Of a DNA stretch of 64,000 nt, positions 38,188-53,300 are shown one piece after another. A model generated the notes under the pieces. The model did no database searches and was not told the DNA's origin. It saw only the letters and a list, made by a program, of their open reading frames with translations. The translations under genes and the position numbers were made by a program. The stretch comes from Glandiceps talaboti. Lineage: Eukaryota; Hemichordata; Enteropneusta; Spengelidae. The number at the start of each line of letters is the position of its first letter. Within the stretch, counting starts at the first letter, position 1. The DNA is taken from assembly GCF_964340395.1 (NCBI RefSeq), contig NC_135557.1, forward strand, positions 25,894,614-25,958,613, in the 5' to 3' direction.

Positions 38188-41100
38188 GACAAACAAATAG
38201 ATACTGTGAACTGGGTTATTAACGCACATTCTTTTTTTCGCGCTATGAGAGATCAAGGTGATAACACGCAGTTTAATTTTGGTGCAATGCAATGAGTCAG
38301 TTTGTATTGGTAAATGAGAACAATGAAATCTGCAGCTGATTGACAGGCACTGTACGCAACTTTCTCGGCTTCGTCAACTAAAGCCCTCTTTTGTTTGCGA
38401 AATTGCGCGAAATTAAAACTGCGCGGATAATTTTCCGGTTCACAGTAGCCAGATAGCAAGATAGCCAGATAGACAGACAGAGATAGATGTATACATGTAT
38501 ATTACAGACTTCTGCATGACTGTTATAACAGGACTATTGGCCCTATTTAAAAGAACTGTTAATTAATTTGAAGGGATAAATGTCAGTGTAACTTTAAGTG
38601 ACACTGATAAACACATTCACTGTAAGTCCAGTTTTACTTTAATGTACTTACCTTTCACAAAAGTGAACTGGTCTTGACTTTGACCTTGATGACAGTCACT
38701 GATCCAGTACAAATAGATGTCATTACCATGACCTTCTAGACTAACAGTGATTGGTGAATTCTGTGATCCAATGGTGTCTTTAATGTACGGTTCTAGTAAT
38801 GGTTTACCACTTTTACCGTCTATGATAGTTGCCTGATTATATACACAAATATGTGGATATTAAATATGAAAGAGGTCTTACAATGTTGTTGAAACTGTCA
38901 TAAATACATGATTGTAGTCTGATAATATAGAAAGTAGTTAGTTTTTATTGCGTTACATTGAAGTGAAAGAGTGGTTATGTGTGAGATATCATATCACATG
39001 ACTACCTTCGATATCAACCAATGATGGCTATGCCTTAGAATGATATCACAACCATACTAACAAAGTTAAGTGTGAAATTCGAGGTAGGATGGCAAAAATT
39101 ACAGGAGTTGAAGTTGAGTACATATTTCTGCTATCCTGCAGAGAGAATGTGTGGTTGTGTATATCATCCCCCCCCCCCAAAAAAAAAAATAAACAAATAA
39201 ACAAATAGACAAACAAACGAACAAACAAACAAACAAACAAACAAACAAACAGAAACAAAAAAAACCAGGAAAACTTTATGTTCTGAAATATGTGGATCTA
39301 TTGAAATTTGAGACCATCATCCATCCTATAGCCATACTGCACTAATCCAGTGTTCAGTTGTGCTAACAAATTACCCAGTGTTCAATTGTGTTAACAAATT
39401 ATCCAGTGTTCAATTGTGTTAACAAATTATCCAGTGTTCAGTTGTGCTAACAAATTATACAGTGTTCAATTGTGTTAACAAATTATCCAGTGTTCAGTTG
39501 TGCTAACAAATTACCCAGTGTTCAGTTGTGCTAACAAATTACCCTGTGTTCAATTGTGTTAACAAATTACCCAGTGTTCAGTTGTGCTAACAAATTATAC
39601 AGTGTTCAGTTGTGTTAACAAATTATACAGTGTTCAATTGTGCTAACAAATTACCCAGTGTTCAGTTGTGTTAACAAATTATACAGTGTTCAATTGTGTT
39701 AACAAATTATACAGTGTTCAGTTGTGCTAACAAATTACCCAGTGTTCAGTTGTGCTAACAAATTACCCAGTGTTCAGTTGTGCTAACAAATTATACAGTG
39801 TTCAGTTGTGCTAACAAATTATCCAGTGTTCAGTTGTGCTAACAAATTATACAGTGTTCAATTGTGTTAACAAATTATACAGTGTTCAGTTGTGCTAACA
39901 AATTACCCAGTGTTCAGTTGTGCTAACAAATTACCCAGTGTTCAGTTGTGCTAACAAATTATACAGTGTTCAGTTGTGCTAACAAATTATCCAGTGTTCA
40001 GTTGTGCTAACAAATTACCCAGTGTTCAGTTGTGTTAACAAATTATACAGTGTTCAATTGTGTTAACAAATTATACAGTGTTCAGTTGTGCTAACAAATT
40101 ACCCAGTGTTCAGTTGTGCTAACAAATTACCCAGTGTTCAGTTGTGCTAACAAATTATACAGTGTTCAGTTGTGCTAACAAATTATACAGTGTTCAGTTG
40201 TGCTAACAAATTACCCAGTGTTCAGTTGTGCTAACAAATTATACAGTGTTCAGTTGTGCTAACAAATTATCCAGTGTTCAGTTGTGCTAACAAATTATCC
40301 AGTGTTCAGTTGTGTTAACAAATTACCCAGTGTTCAGTTGTGCTAACAAATTATACAGTGTTCAGTTGTGCTAACAAATTATACAGTGTTCAGTTGTGCT
40401 AACAAATTACCCAGTGTTCAATTGTGTTAACAAATTATACAGTGTTCAGTTGTGCTAACAAATTACCCAGTGTTCAGTTGTGCTAACAAATTACCCAGTG
40501 TTCAGTTGTGCTAACAAATTATACAGTGTTCAGTTGTGCTAACAAATTACCCAGTGTTCAATTGTGTTAACAAATTATACAGTGTTCAGTTGTGCTAACA
40601 AATTACCCAGTGTTCAGTTGTGCTAACAAATTACCCAGTGTTCAGTTGTGCTAACAAATTATACAGTGTTCAGTTGTGCTAACAAATTACCCAGTGTTCA
40701 GTTGTGCTAACAAATTACCCAGTGTTCAGTTGTGCTAACAAATTACCCAGTGTTCAGTTGTGCTAACAAATTACCCAGTGTTCAGTTGTGCTAACAAATT
40801 ACCATGTGTTCAGTTGTGCTAACAAATTATCCAGTGTTCAGTTGTGCTAACAAATTACCCAGTGTTCAGTTGTGCTAACAAATTACCCAGTGTTCAGTTG
40901 TGCTAACAAATTACCCAGTGTTCAGTTGTGCTAACAAATTACCCAGTGTTCAGTTGTGCTAACAAATTACCCAGTGTTCAGTTGTGCTAACAAATTACCC
41001 AGTGTTCAGTTGTGCTAACAAATTATCCAGTGTTCAGTTCTGCTAACAAATTATCCAGTGTTCAGTTCTGCTAACAAATTATCCAGTGTTCAGTTGTGCT

Positions 41101-44100
41101 AACAAATTACCCAGTATTCAGTTGTGCTAACAAATTACCCAGTGTTCAGTTGTGCTAACGAATTACCCAGTGTTCAGTTGTGTTAACAAATTATACAGTG
41201 TTCAATTGTGTTAACAAATTATACAGTGTTCAGTTGTGCTAACAAATTACCCAGTGTTCAGTTGTGCTAACAAATTACCCAGTGTTCAGTTGTGCTAACA
41301 AATTATACAGTGTTCAGTTGTGCTAACAAATTATACAGTGTTCAGTTGTGCTAACAAATTACCCAGTGTTCAGTTGTGCTAACAAATTATACAGTGTTCA
41401 GTTGTGCTAACAAATTATCCAGTGTTCAGTTGTGCTAACAAATTATCCAGTGTTCAGTTGTGTTAACAAATTACCCAGTGTTCAGTTGTGCTAACAAATT
41501 ATACAGTGTTCAGTTGTGCTAACAAATTACCCAGTGTTCAGTTGTGCTAACAAATTACCCAGTGTTCAGTTGTGCTAACAAATTATCCAGTGTTCAGTTG
41601 TGCTAACAAATTACCCAGTGTTCAGTTGTGCTAACAAATTACCCAGTGTTCAGTTGTGCTAACAAATTACCCAGTGTTCAGTTGTGCTAACAAATTACCC
41701 AGTGTTCAGTTGTGCTAACAAATTACCCAGTGTTCAGTTGTGCTAACAAATTACCCAGTGTTCAGTTGTGCTAACAAATTACCCAGTGTTCAGTTGTGCT
41801 AACAAATTACCCAGTGTTCAGTTGTGCTAACAAATTATCCAGTGTTCAGTTGTGCTAACAAATTACCCAGTGTTCAGTTGTGTTAACAAATTACCCAGTG
41901 TTCAGTTGTGCTAACAAATTACCCAGTGTTCAGTTGTGCTAACAAATTACCCAGTGTTCAGTTGTGCTAACAAATTACCCAGTGTTCAGTTGTGCTAACA
42001 AATTACCCAGTGTTCAGTTGTGCTAACAAATTACCCAGTGTTCAGTTGTGCTAACAAATTACCCAGTGTTCAGTTGTGCTAACAAATTACCCAGTGTTCA
42101 GTTGTGCTAACAAATTACCCAGTGTTCAGTTGTGCTAACAAATTACCCAGTGTTCAGTTGTGCTAACAAATTACCCAGTGTTCAGTTGTGCTAACAAATT
42201 ACCCAGTGTTCAGTTGTGCTAACAAATTACCCAGTGTTCAGTTGTGCTAACAAATTATCCAGTGTTCAGTTGTGCTAACAAATTACCTGTGAGTAATAGT
42301 AGATAGGATATCCCGGTCCATGGGCATACTTAACCATAAAATCTGGTACCATGTCATCATTGTAATAACCAGGGGCTGGGGTACTGAAAATACACAACAT
42401 AAAGAATTAATATATAAACTTAGATACTGAAACTTTCAATCTGTACAAATATTCAGACTGACTAATTTTTACTTATTACAATATACACATACCTATAAGA
42501 TTCAGAGGAAGGCATTGTAAAATTCCATATATAGGTGTATGTATCCCCATCAATAGCTACCACTGTTGAATTATACATCGCCATGACGATATCTTTGACA
42601 CCATCATCTGTCAGGTCAACCAATACTGGTGGTGTCATCACACCTTTGAAATTGTCTCTATATAGTTCCTTGGCCTACTCCATGTGACAAGACAAATATA
42701 TATGTGAAAACAAAAGAAACACAGTTACACCTGTGAGGGCGCTACACAAGTATACTTTGGAAATGACAGCACACTCCACAGAGTTAGTCAACAGGCTAGT
42801 AGTACCTTGTAGCCTTCACTTCCGAACTGTCTACCAGTTCCTTATCTTAGAATCATATACAGAATGATCAGAATACATTTTTGGCAGCAAATGAGATGTG
42901 TACATTACAGATATTGGTATAATTAACTAGAGCACAAAAATAGACTAGTTAGTATCCATGTATAAAGTCATATCAACTACCATTATTGTTTTAAGTACGC
43001 AAAATCTACCTGAGTTCCCTAGGTATTTTAACAGGGTTCCCTGATGACATTATCATGGTGTTTAAGTATGGAAATTCTACCTGAGTTCCTAAGGTGCTTT
43101 ATCATCATTCCCAACTGACGTCACTGTTCAAGGTTTCGAAATCTATGACAGTTTTACTAGATCCCAGCTTTTACTTCCTTACATTTTGTTCTCTACAAGT
43201 ACAATATCAAATGTCAGATCAAAATGTTTGAACAAAGTAATTAATTCATGCATATAATCTACATAAATTGCCATGATTTACATAATGACTAAATATGGAT
43301 TGGTTAATCAGTAATGACATTTGGACTCCTTATCTTGACCTCTATAAACCAATGCGACACCAAATATGGTTGTTTCTCCTGCCCACATACATATTTACAT
43401 ATTTCCCTTGTCCTTCTGCTGGCTACCACCACAATAAAAAGAGAAGTGTACACAGCATAAACGTTATAATCATTATCAACAATAATTCATGTCTTACATT
43501 TTGCCACTTGAAAAAATCAATGTTTTCTATCAAATTCAATTCTAATACTACTTCCATCTGATAATAATGATACTGGGGTGTATTCATTTATTTTCCATAA
43601 CTTTTTCAGTTTAAAATTTGTAATTACTAATATTCATTTATTTATTACCATTGTCTTTATAATAGTTGTGTAATACAATTCTATAAAGTTATATTTAAAT
43701 TGTCATGTAATATATATGCAAATTGTCATGTAATATGTACGTAAATTGTCATGTAATATATATCTAAATTGTCATGTAATATGTGTAAATTGCCATGTAA
43801 TATACATGTAAATTGTCATGTAATATGTACGTAAATTGTCATGTAATATATATCTAAATTGTCATGTAATATGTGTCAATTGCCATGTAATATACATGTA
43901 AATTGTCATGTAATATACTTGTAACTTGTCATGTAATATATATCTAAATTGTCATGTAATATGTGTAAATTGCCATGTAATATACATGTAAATTGTCATG
44001 TAATGTACATGTAAATTGTCATGTAATATACATGTAAATTATCATGTAATGTATATAAATTATCATGTAATATATGTAAATTATGTAATATATATAAATT

Positions 44101-44103
44101 ATG

Positions 44104-44198
<95 letters not shown>

Positions 44199-46705
44199 CA
44201 TGTAATATATATGTAAATGGTCATGTAATATATATATATGTAAATGTGCATGTAATATATATGTAAATGGTCATGTAATATATATAAATGGTCATGTAAT
44301 ATATGAATTGTCATGTAATATATGTAAATTGTCATGTAATACTGAGTGACTTCAATAAAGTATACAAACGCTACAAACTGTGTAGTATTTTAGTAAAGAC
44401 GAATTGATATACAACCAGTGACAGGCAAAGGAACTTGTAACAAACAGTGAAAGTAAACCACTGATTTGGATTAATAACACTTGGCTCAGCATGTTGGAAG
44501 TACAGAGATAAGTACAATATTACATCATTTGAAAAGAACAGTTTTATGGCCTCTTTACACAATAGTTCACATACACAAACGAATTGCACTTTTCCTGGCA
44601 TTTCATTTACACGTAAAGAGGCCATAAAACTGTTCAAATCAAAACAGAAAATGTACAGGGGTTCTCACTTGGCCAGTTGAGTCGACTCTAGTCTTACTGA
44701 ACATAAAAAAATGAATGTGAACAGTTTATGTCGACTCTGTGTTAAACTTAGGTCAGGTACAATGGGGTGTTTAGAGTCAACTTATCTGTTGTGTCTGACA
44801 CAAAATTCCATTTGATTATATAAATGTATTTAGTTTCCCAGATAAAGAGGGTTCCAGGGTTAAAGTTCAGGGTTGCTGCTAAATGATTGGAACAAATGAA
44901 AGCTATGCTAATATTGGATGATTTTGGTATGTGATCTGTGTCAGGTACAAAAATTCAGTGTGAATAGAGTCCCAAATCCAGCTTATTAGTTTTACTACTT
45001 TATGTCACCTCAGAGTGAAACTCACATTTCTAGTCTGAACATTGTAATAATACAAGTCTCAGTATTTCCAACATTCTTTGCCAAGTGTTATTAATTCAAT
45101 TCATTTATTTATTTACTTTCCAAGTTTGTACAAGTTCTGCTTGTAAATGCTTATCTGTCACTGGTTGTAAATGCTTGTCTGTCACTGGTTGTAAATGTTT
45201 GCCTGTCACTGCTTGTAAGTGCTTGCCTGTCACTGGTTGTAACAAACCTTATTGATATGCCCTTGATATAAATCCTGTAACGATATCACCCATAACGATC
45301 CACCATGTGCTTCACCACCAGTTCCAAACAATACAATTTCTTTATTATTCTTGTCATAATATACCTGTAACCATAACAACAGAAAGCAAACACTGTCAAT
45401 TGTGCATCAAAAATTTTCAATATGAATTTATGATATACAGAATGAGATGCAAACTGAATTCTATATATGGTAACCTGAATTCTATATATGGCATTGGTAA
45501 ACTGAATTCTATATATGGTAAACTGAATTTTATATATGGTAAACTGAATTCTACATATGGTAAACTGAATTTTATATATGGTAAACTGAATTCTATATAT
45601 GGTAACCTGAATTCTATATATGGCATTGGTAAACTGAAATCTATATATGGTAACCTGAATTCTATATATGGTAAACTGAATTCTATATATGGTAAACTGA
45701 ATTCTACATATGGTAAACTGAATTCTATATATGGTAAACTGAATTCTATATATGGTAAACTGAATTCTATATATGGCATTGGTAAACTGAATTCTACATA
45801 TGGTAACCTGAATTCTATATATGGCATTGGTAAACTGAATTCTATATATGGTAAACTGAATTCTATATATGGCATTGGTAAACTGAATTCTACATATGGT
45901 AACCTGAATTCTATATATGGCATTGGTAAACTGAATTCTACATATGGTAACCTGAATTCTATATATGGCATTGGTAAACTGAAATCTATATATGGTAAAC
46001 TGAATTCTATATATGGTAAACTGAATTCTATATATGGTAAACTGAATTCTATATATGGTAAACTGAATTCTATATATGGCATTGGTAAACTGAATTCTAC
46101 ATATGGTAACCTGAATTCTATATATGGCATTGGTAAACTGAAATCTATATATGGTAAACTGAATTCTATATATGGTAACCTGAATTCTATATATGGTAAA
46201 CTGAATTCTATATATGGTACACTGAATTCTATATATGGCATTGGTAAACTGAATTCTATATATGGTACACTGAATTTTATATATGGCATTGGTAAACTGA
46301 ATTCTATATATGGTAAACTGAATTCTATATATGGTAAACTGAATTCTATATATGGTAAACTGAATTCTATATATGGTAAACTGAATTCTATATATGGTAA
46401 ACTGAATTCTATATATGGCATTGGTAAACTGAATTCTATATATGGTAAACTGAATTCTATATACATGGTAAACTGAATTCTATATATGGTAAACTGAATT
46501 CTATATATGGTACACTGAATTCTATATATGGTAAACTGAATTCTATATATGGTAAACTGAATTCTATATATGGTAAACTGAATTCTATATATGATAAACT
46601 GAATTCTATATATGGTAAACTGAATTCTATATACATGTTTGGTAAACTGAATTCAATATATGGCATTGGTAAACTGAATTCTATATGTGGGAATATAACC
46701 ATGTC

Positions 46706-46774
<69 letters not shown>

Positions 46775-49700
46775 GACAGACAGACAGACAGACAGGCAGG
46801 CAGGCAGGCAGGCAGGCAGACAGACAGACAGACAGACAGTCAGAGTGTCGAGATGAGTTTATATCTTTTTGAGTTCATTTCTCAGTCTGTAAGGTATGAC
46901 GTATGATGGGGCGCCCCCACACATCAGTATTAAGAGAGGAGGCCAGTGAGAGCAGAACGACACAGCAACTATCTTACAGTCTAATTTCTCACAAGTTTTA
47001 TTTCTTTTCTAGCTTAACTGCCACGTCACACAAACTACCCATGTCTGATACTAGACTACTATGTATAGTCAGATGATGTAGTCATAGTAACCGATAGTCA
47101 GATTTTTGTACCACTAGACACATTTGTCATAAACTACATCATCTTTTAAGTATGGCACTGTCTAAGATGTATCACTTCGATATTTCGCTGTGTCACATAA
47201 GAAATATCACCTTTGGTTTGGGACAATGCACTAGACAATGTTGTATGGCAGGTTAATTCTGTTTCACCAAACTTGTATTTGTTGTGTGTACAAACACATA
47301 CATACTATGAATGGGGTTCAAACCCCGACCGCAGTGGTAAAAGCTTAGTGGTTTAACTTCTCGGCCACTGACAACCCATAGCAAGTTTATTTAAATTCAT
47401 TGAAATGTTATCAGTGATAAGATATCAGATATCAATTGTTAATACAAACATCTGTGTACACACAACCACCTACATGATTATTGATAAACACTGGAATTAA
47501 TCTCTCAGCTTTTATAAAGAATGAAGTTGTCAAATTTGTACAACTAATTATGCATCTTTTGAAATGAAATCAGTTCTTTGTAATGTACAGGTAGAGAGTG
47601 TGTTTGTGAGAATGAAATCAGTTCATTGTAATGTACAGGTAGAGAGTGTGTTAGTGAGAACAAAAGAAATAGGTTGTGAAACAGGGAAGCAAAATATGAG
47701 AAGTCTTTACAGACGTTTTTTCTCACGAAGAAAATGTGTGTGGGTGGGATGAAAAGTCCTGAGATGACAGACAATGTGTGTGGGTGGAATGAAAAGTCTT
47801 GAGTTGACACGACAATGTGTGTGGGTGGAATGAAAAGTCTTGAGTTGACACGACAATCGATAAAGACACATAATCTGGTACCCATTGATTGAGGGACTGT
47901 AGTTGGGGGGGGGGGGGAGGTGGGAGGGGGTAATTTAATCCCCTCCATGTTTAATAGACTAATAGTTTATTAATAATTATATTTTAGTTAAGTAGTGTGT
48001 TTTAGTTTACTATTTCTGTAGTTTTCTTAACAGATGCAATAAAGATTCTATTCTATAGATATATCTAGTTGAAATATTTAATCTATTGCACTCATTTTTA
48101 TGTATTCATGACGTGACAGTGAGTTTACCTGTTTTTAGTAACCCACTCTTTATAATTATAAGTACAAGAAAGACAACTAAATCAATTAGTTAGTGACAAC
48201 TAGGCCAACGATTTATTAACAATTCAAACCTGGAGTATAATGTGTGTACCTGTTGGAAATGACAATGGAGGTCAAAGGTCACAAATAAGGAAGTAAGACG
48301 AGTGAAGAATTACTATTTGATTAAAGTACTTGGACTGTGTGATATGATATGTTGTAACCTTGTGAAAGACTACATCAAGTCTAAAATTGAGGAACTTACT
48401 GTCAGTCTACTGTGATAAATACTACTGTAATAGTCTAATAAAACCTGCATATGATCAAATAGTCTTAATTGTCACTGATCACAGGCTCTAGATAAGGAAT
48501 GGTGCTGTTTTAACTAAGAGGAGATGAAGTCAATGTTTACAATTATAGTGATTTCACATACTGTCTGGTTCTCAAAGTGTTTTATAATCAGTACTCCTTA
48601 GCACAGCCAATATAATCAGTACTCCTTAGCACAGCCAATATAATCAGTACTCCTAGCCTAGCACAGCCATATAACAGCATAATAGCCCATCTATTTCTTC
48701 AACTTGGGGGGGGGGGGGGGGGGGGGGGGTGCCATTGCATACCTGGTCTACTATATTAAAAGTTAAATTGTTGACATAGCAACCTCTACAGGATAGATGG
48801 TACAAAAACATAAAACAATAATTGATCTAATGGTGACCTTGAAAACAACTAGTAGCATATAATATATTATAGCGTATGATTTCAGATTTCTATAAACTTT
48901 TAGGAAGTGGGTTCAGGGTTGAATTTTAAATTACAGTTAAATACTTCCACCCACACACACACTTATAAGTTGGTTCAGGTGTTCAAAGGGGAATTCCCCA
49001 TTTAGTTTATCAGTCCACAGATTAAATATATCCCCAGGGGAAGTTTATCATTTCTTTGACCAAGTGATTAACTGACAGTATAAAAGGTTACAAACTAACT
49101 ACCAGGTGATGTTAATAGAATCAAGACAGTCGAGACTGTCTTTATACACCTGTTCAACGTACAAGTAGCAGGCCATTACAGCACTCTAGTGACTGTGAGT
49201 GTGATTAAAGACACACTAGTGGATAGGAAAACAGCTGGTGAAGGACAGTGCACCAATAGACAGGTATCGGCTGTTATCAAGGAATTATGTTTCCACAGGT
49301 TAGTATTTTTGATTACTGTACTTAACTTCAGTTTTAGTTATTTTGTAAGTATTTTTCCCCCTGAAAGTAATTAACTCAGTGCATACATTTTGTAGACGTA
49401 TTCTTGAAAATAACAGAACTGTCATTCATAGCTGCATTGACTCAAACACCTTTAAGTTATTGGTTTTTGGGGTTTTTTGAGTACCACAGTTGATGCAGTC
49501 ATGCTAGTGATAACAAAACAGTTTGCTAGACACAAGCAATTATTGTTAACCACAGGTTAACATGAACTATTTCATGTATTTTGAGTAAGTTTCAAAATGA
49601 TATAAATTCCACAGGCTAACATGAACTATTTCATTATGATGAGTGAGTTTGAAACTAGCATAATGGCAGGCTTCATCATATTTATTTTGATATTAGAATT

Positions 49701-50114
49701 CTTCAAATAACTACCGATATATTTCTAAAGATTTTAGACAGTGTATCAATATTTTATTTGCCAAGTGCATGCTGATGTCACTACTGATGGTTGATTTTTC
49801 TCTGTGGCTGCCTTAATATGAATATTTCATATTCTATAGTGGACTTATAGAGACCTATAAAGCCATGAATACACTAATTAACATCACATTAATGAATTCA
49901 GTATAATCATTTGCCTTTTTTTTACTTTTTGACAGAGCAACATGTTTACCTGCTTCAGTTTCACATCCTCCACAAAACATTTTATACATCAAATATCAGT
50001 AATCTCCGATGACATCATAGAGAGAGAAGTAGTCTTTGAGACTCAAGGTAGACCTGAGATTCTACAACATAGCGAAGACATTGGAGATGTGATTATAAAG
50101 AGTGTAGGATGTTC

Positions 50115-50168
<54 letters not shown>

Positions 50169-50284
50169 GTCAACTTACCTAGCTAAAAGTAGTACTGGTA
50201 TAGTCAAAGCTACTCCACTCAACAAACAAAAATGTGAGTAGATATATGTATCTATCCTGCCATCTCTATCTATCTATCTATCTA

Positions 50285-50319
<35 letters not shown>

Positions 50320-53300
50320 GTCTATCTGTCTGTCTGTCTCTGCCTGTCTGCCTGTCTGTCTGTCTGTCTGTCTCTCCATCCATCCATCTATATTATAGTG
50401 CATCATACTAATAAAAACCATCAGTGGAGAAAGACTACTGAAGGTCAAACTATACTACATCCTAAGTCTACTTTTGATATTTTAATATGGTTAGGTAACT
50501 TTAATTATTTCTAACTGTGTTCTAACCATTCATTTATTACAGGTCACATTTTAGAACACCACTACAGGTCAACATTCAGTAAGAGAACGACACTTTTAGA
50601 ATTTAATGACCATAAAGGCCATATCGTTGTCTACAGACAAAGAAACAAGTCAGTTTTTAGAGTCTACGTCACTGATAGAATGTCTTCATCTCAAAGTGAC
50701 AAGTCTGCTGATGACCCCAGACTATTCTACAAGAGACAAGAGACAACGAGTTATGTGACGTATGAGTCTGTCAAGTACAGAGGATACTATCTATGTATGG
50801 AAGGTACAAATTTGACAGTCAGACAACATAGAGGGGGTAATTTCAATGCTGACTTCTTGTTTCATAACATACCTGTTAATTACTAAAGATCACACTACCC
50901 TATTTTTGGCTAATGGTAATCAGCGAAACGAAACGAAACGAAACGAAACGAAACGAAACGAAACACTTTGTTTCGTTTTACTGATTACCATAAGCCCCTA
51001 TTTTTGAGGAAAATAGAAAAGTCAAGCTATGCAATGATGTTGGGACATTCCACTTTTTAACAATAGACAGGTGGGTAGCTTGGGTCTTCCATATTAATTA
51101 TATGTATATAGATGCAATGACTCGAGCCATCATATCTCAAAGTATATTGGAATAGTCCAGCTTTGCTAAAAGAATGAGTAATACCATTTTACAACAGACA
51201 GGGAAGTTTTCAGATTTGGACTCAATCCTATACCTTCCCTACCTTGATGTTAATTGGAATAGTCCAGCTTAGTTAAAACAACTGGGTGATACCATTTTAC
51301 AATAGATAGGCGAGTTTTCAGATTTGGAATCAATCCTATACCTTCCCTACCTTGATGTTAATTGGAATAGTCCAGCTTTGTTAAAACAACTGGGTGATAC
51401 CATTTTACAATAGATGGGCAAGTTTTCAGATTTGAATCAAACCTATACCTACCCTACCTTGATGTAAATTGGAATAGTCCACATCTGCAAAATGACTGGT
51501 TGATACTACTTTGTAGATGGGTTGTTTGATTCTTGAGTTTGAGTCCAACCTATAACATGTACTATCTCTATCTTTAGGGCTGAATTAGCATAACCATCTT
51601 ATCATCTGTTTTTAAAGTAGTTAACAGAGAGGTTGCTAACAATAAGTTGTGATTTTTTTTTTTCATCTCGGCAAGTATAACGCCTTCATGTTATGAAACT
51701 GTGAACACATCACATCACTGAGATATCTATGTTAATTTCACTTGGGATACCCTTGAAAAAAATTTGTATTCACTTTTTATTACAACTGATTCGTTTAAAA
51801 AATAGTAATCAAATGTTTTGTATTTTTAAATCTTGGCTACAGAGTACTCCAAAAGTTTTTTTTGTAAAAAAAGTACTATGCAACAAACATTCCAAGGAAT
51901 GACTTAATTTTTGGTGTCCAGTGATCATGTGATATTTTCACAGTAAATGTAACTATACTACAGTAGTTGCTATGGTTACATCAATTGTAAACACTGTGTG
52001 TTCACATCATAGTATTCCATATTGGAATTTCTATATTATGTACTTTTCATTTCAATATAGTTTTTTTTACATTTTACTTTATATATATATTTATTTAAAA
52101 GATTTTAAAATATTTATCAGGAGTATATCATCATTATTATCAATTCAAATATAACTTTGGTGAAAAACCCCACTGAGGTTTGAAACTTGTTAAATATTCT
52201 AGCCATGTCTATGTTTATTTATCTATCACTGATTATCAATTTTGACTTTGATTTTAACATAATATTCAGGAAGACCTCTTTCGTGTCTTATTGACTTAAA
52301 AAGAAGAACTTGTTTACTTTTATATTGAGTGTGGGGGGAGGGGGAGAGGCTGAAAGTACACAAGACATTGACTATAGGGGGAGGGGGATGAGAGGCTGAA
52401 AATACATGTGGCATTGACTATGTAGTTCCATATCTTACGTGAACTCAATTTACTATCTATTATTGATAGGGTACTTTATCAAAGAGGAAATATATTCAGT
52501 TCACAATGAATAGAATAGAATAGAATAGAATAGAATAGAATAGAATAGAATAGAATAGAATAGAATAGAATAGAATAGAATAGAATAGAATAGAATCTTT
52601 ATTGCATCCGTTAAGAAAACTACATTTCTTCATAGGATTTTCTGCAATAATTGTTTGGTACAGAAAATATATTCAGTTCACAATGGTACAGAACGTATAT
52701 TACAGTTAATTTGGATGGTTTAGCAGTGATTTCATAGAACGTATATTACAGTTAATTTGGATGGTTTAGCAGTGATTTCATAGAACGTATATTACAGTTA
52801 ATTTGGATGGTTTAGCAGTGATTTCATAGGGTTGTTGTTATTTCAAAATTGTGAATTTTAATATTATGGCTTTAATTTTGACTTTATTAGACTAAGTTTT
52901 CTTTTACAAACAGATCTCCAATAATATTGTATTTATTAGTATGACACGTGTGTACTGTCAAACTAAAGAACCATTCAAACCGAAGAGATCTGAAATATTA
53001 CACAACGTCAAACCAAAGGTCATTTTGTTTATTTGACTAAGTTTTCTTTTACAAACAGATCTGAAATATTACACAACGTCAAACCAAAGGTCATTTTGAA
53101 TTTACTAATTTTGTTTTATAACTATCTGAAATACTACAACTCAAACCATAAATGTTGTAGTATATAGTCCTTCCTGTCATCATTACTTATACACAAATGA
53201 GTCTGTCTTTTTATCATTGTTACATTATTTTTTTGACTACTTTTACAACTTACACTCTAAACTTTTTCACTTTATTTAAAAATTAATATGTGTTAATAAA

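Noticed and set aside
39345-42286. Regular direct repeats resembling a CRISPR array
   Set aside because: The 29-mers are head-to-tail with no unique spacers, in an animal intron next to a splice donor.
45307-46476. 389-codon plus-strand frame and 349-codon antisense frame
   Set aside because: Made wholly of 21/27-bp satellite units whose length is a multiple of three; no start context, domain or splice support.
47311-47378. Functional tRNA gene
   Set aside because: Box A and B-like motifs are present but the acceptor stem does not pair and the anticodon arm is poor; better explained as a SINE head.
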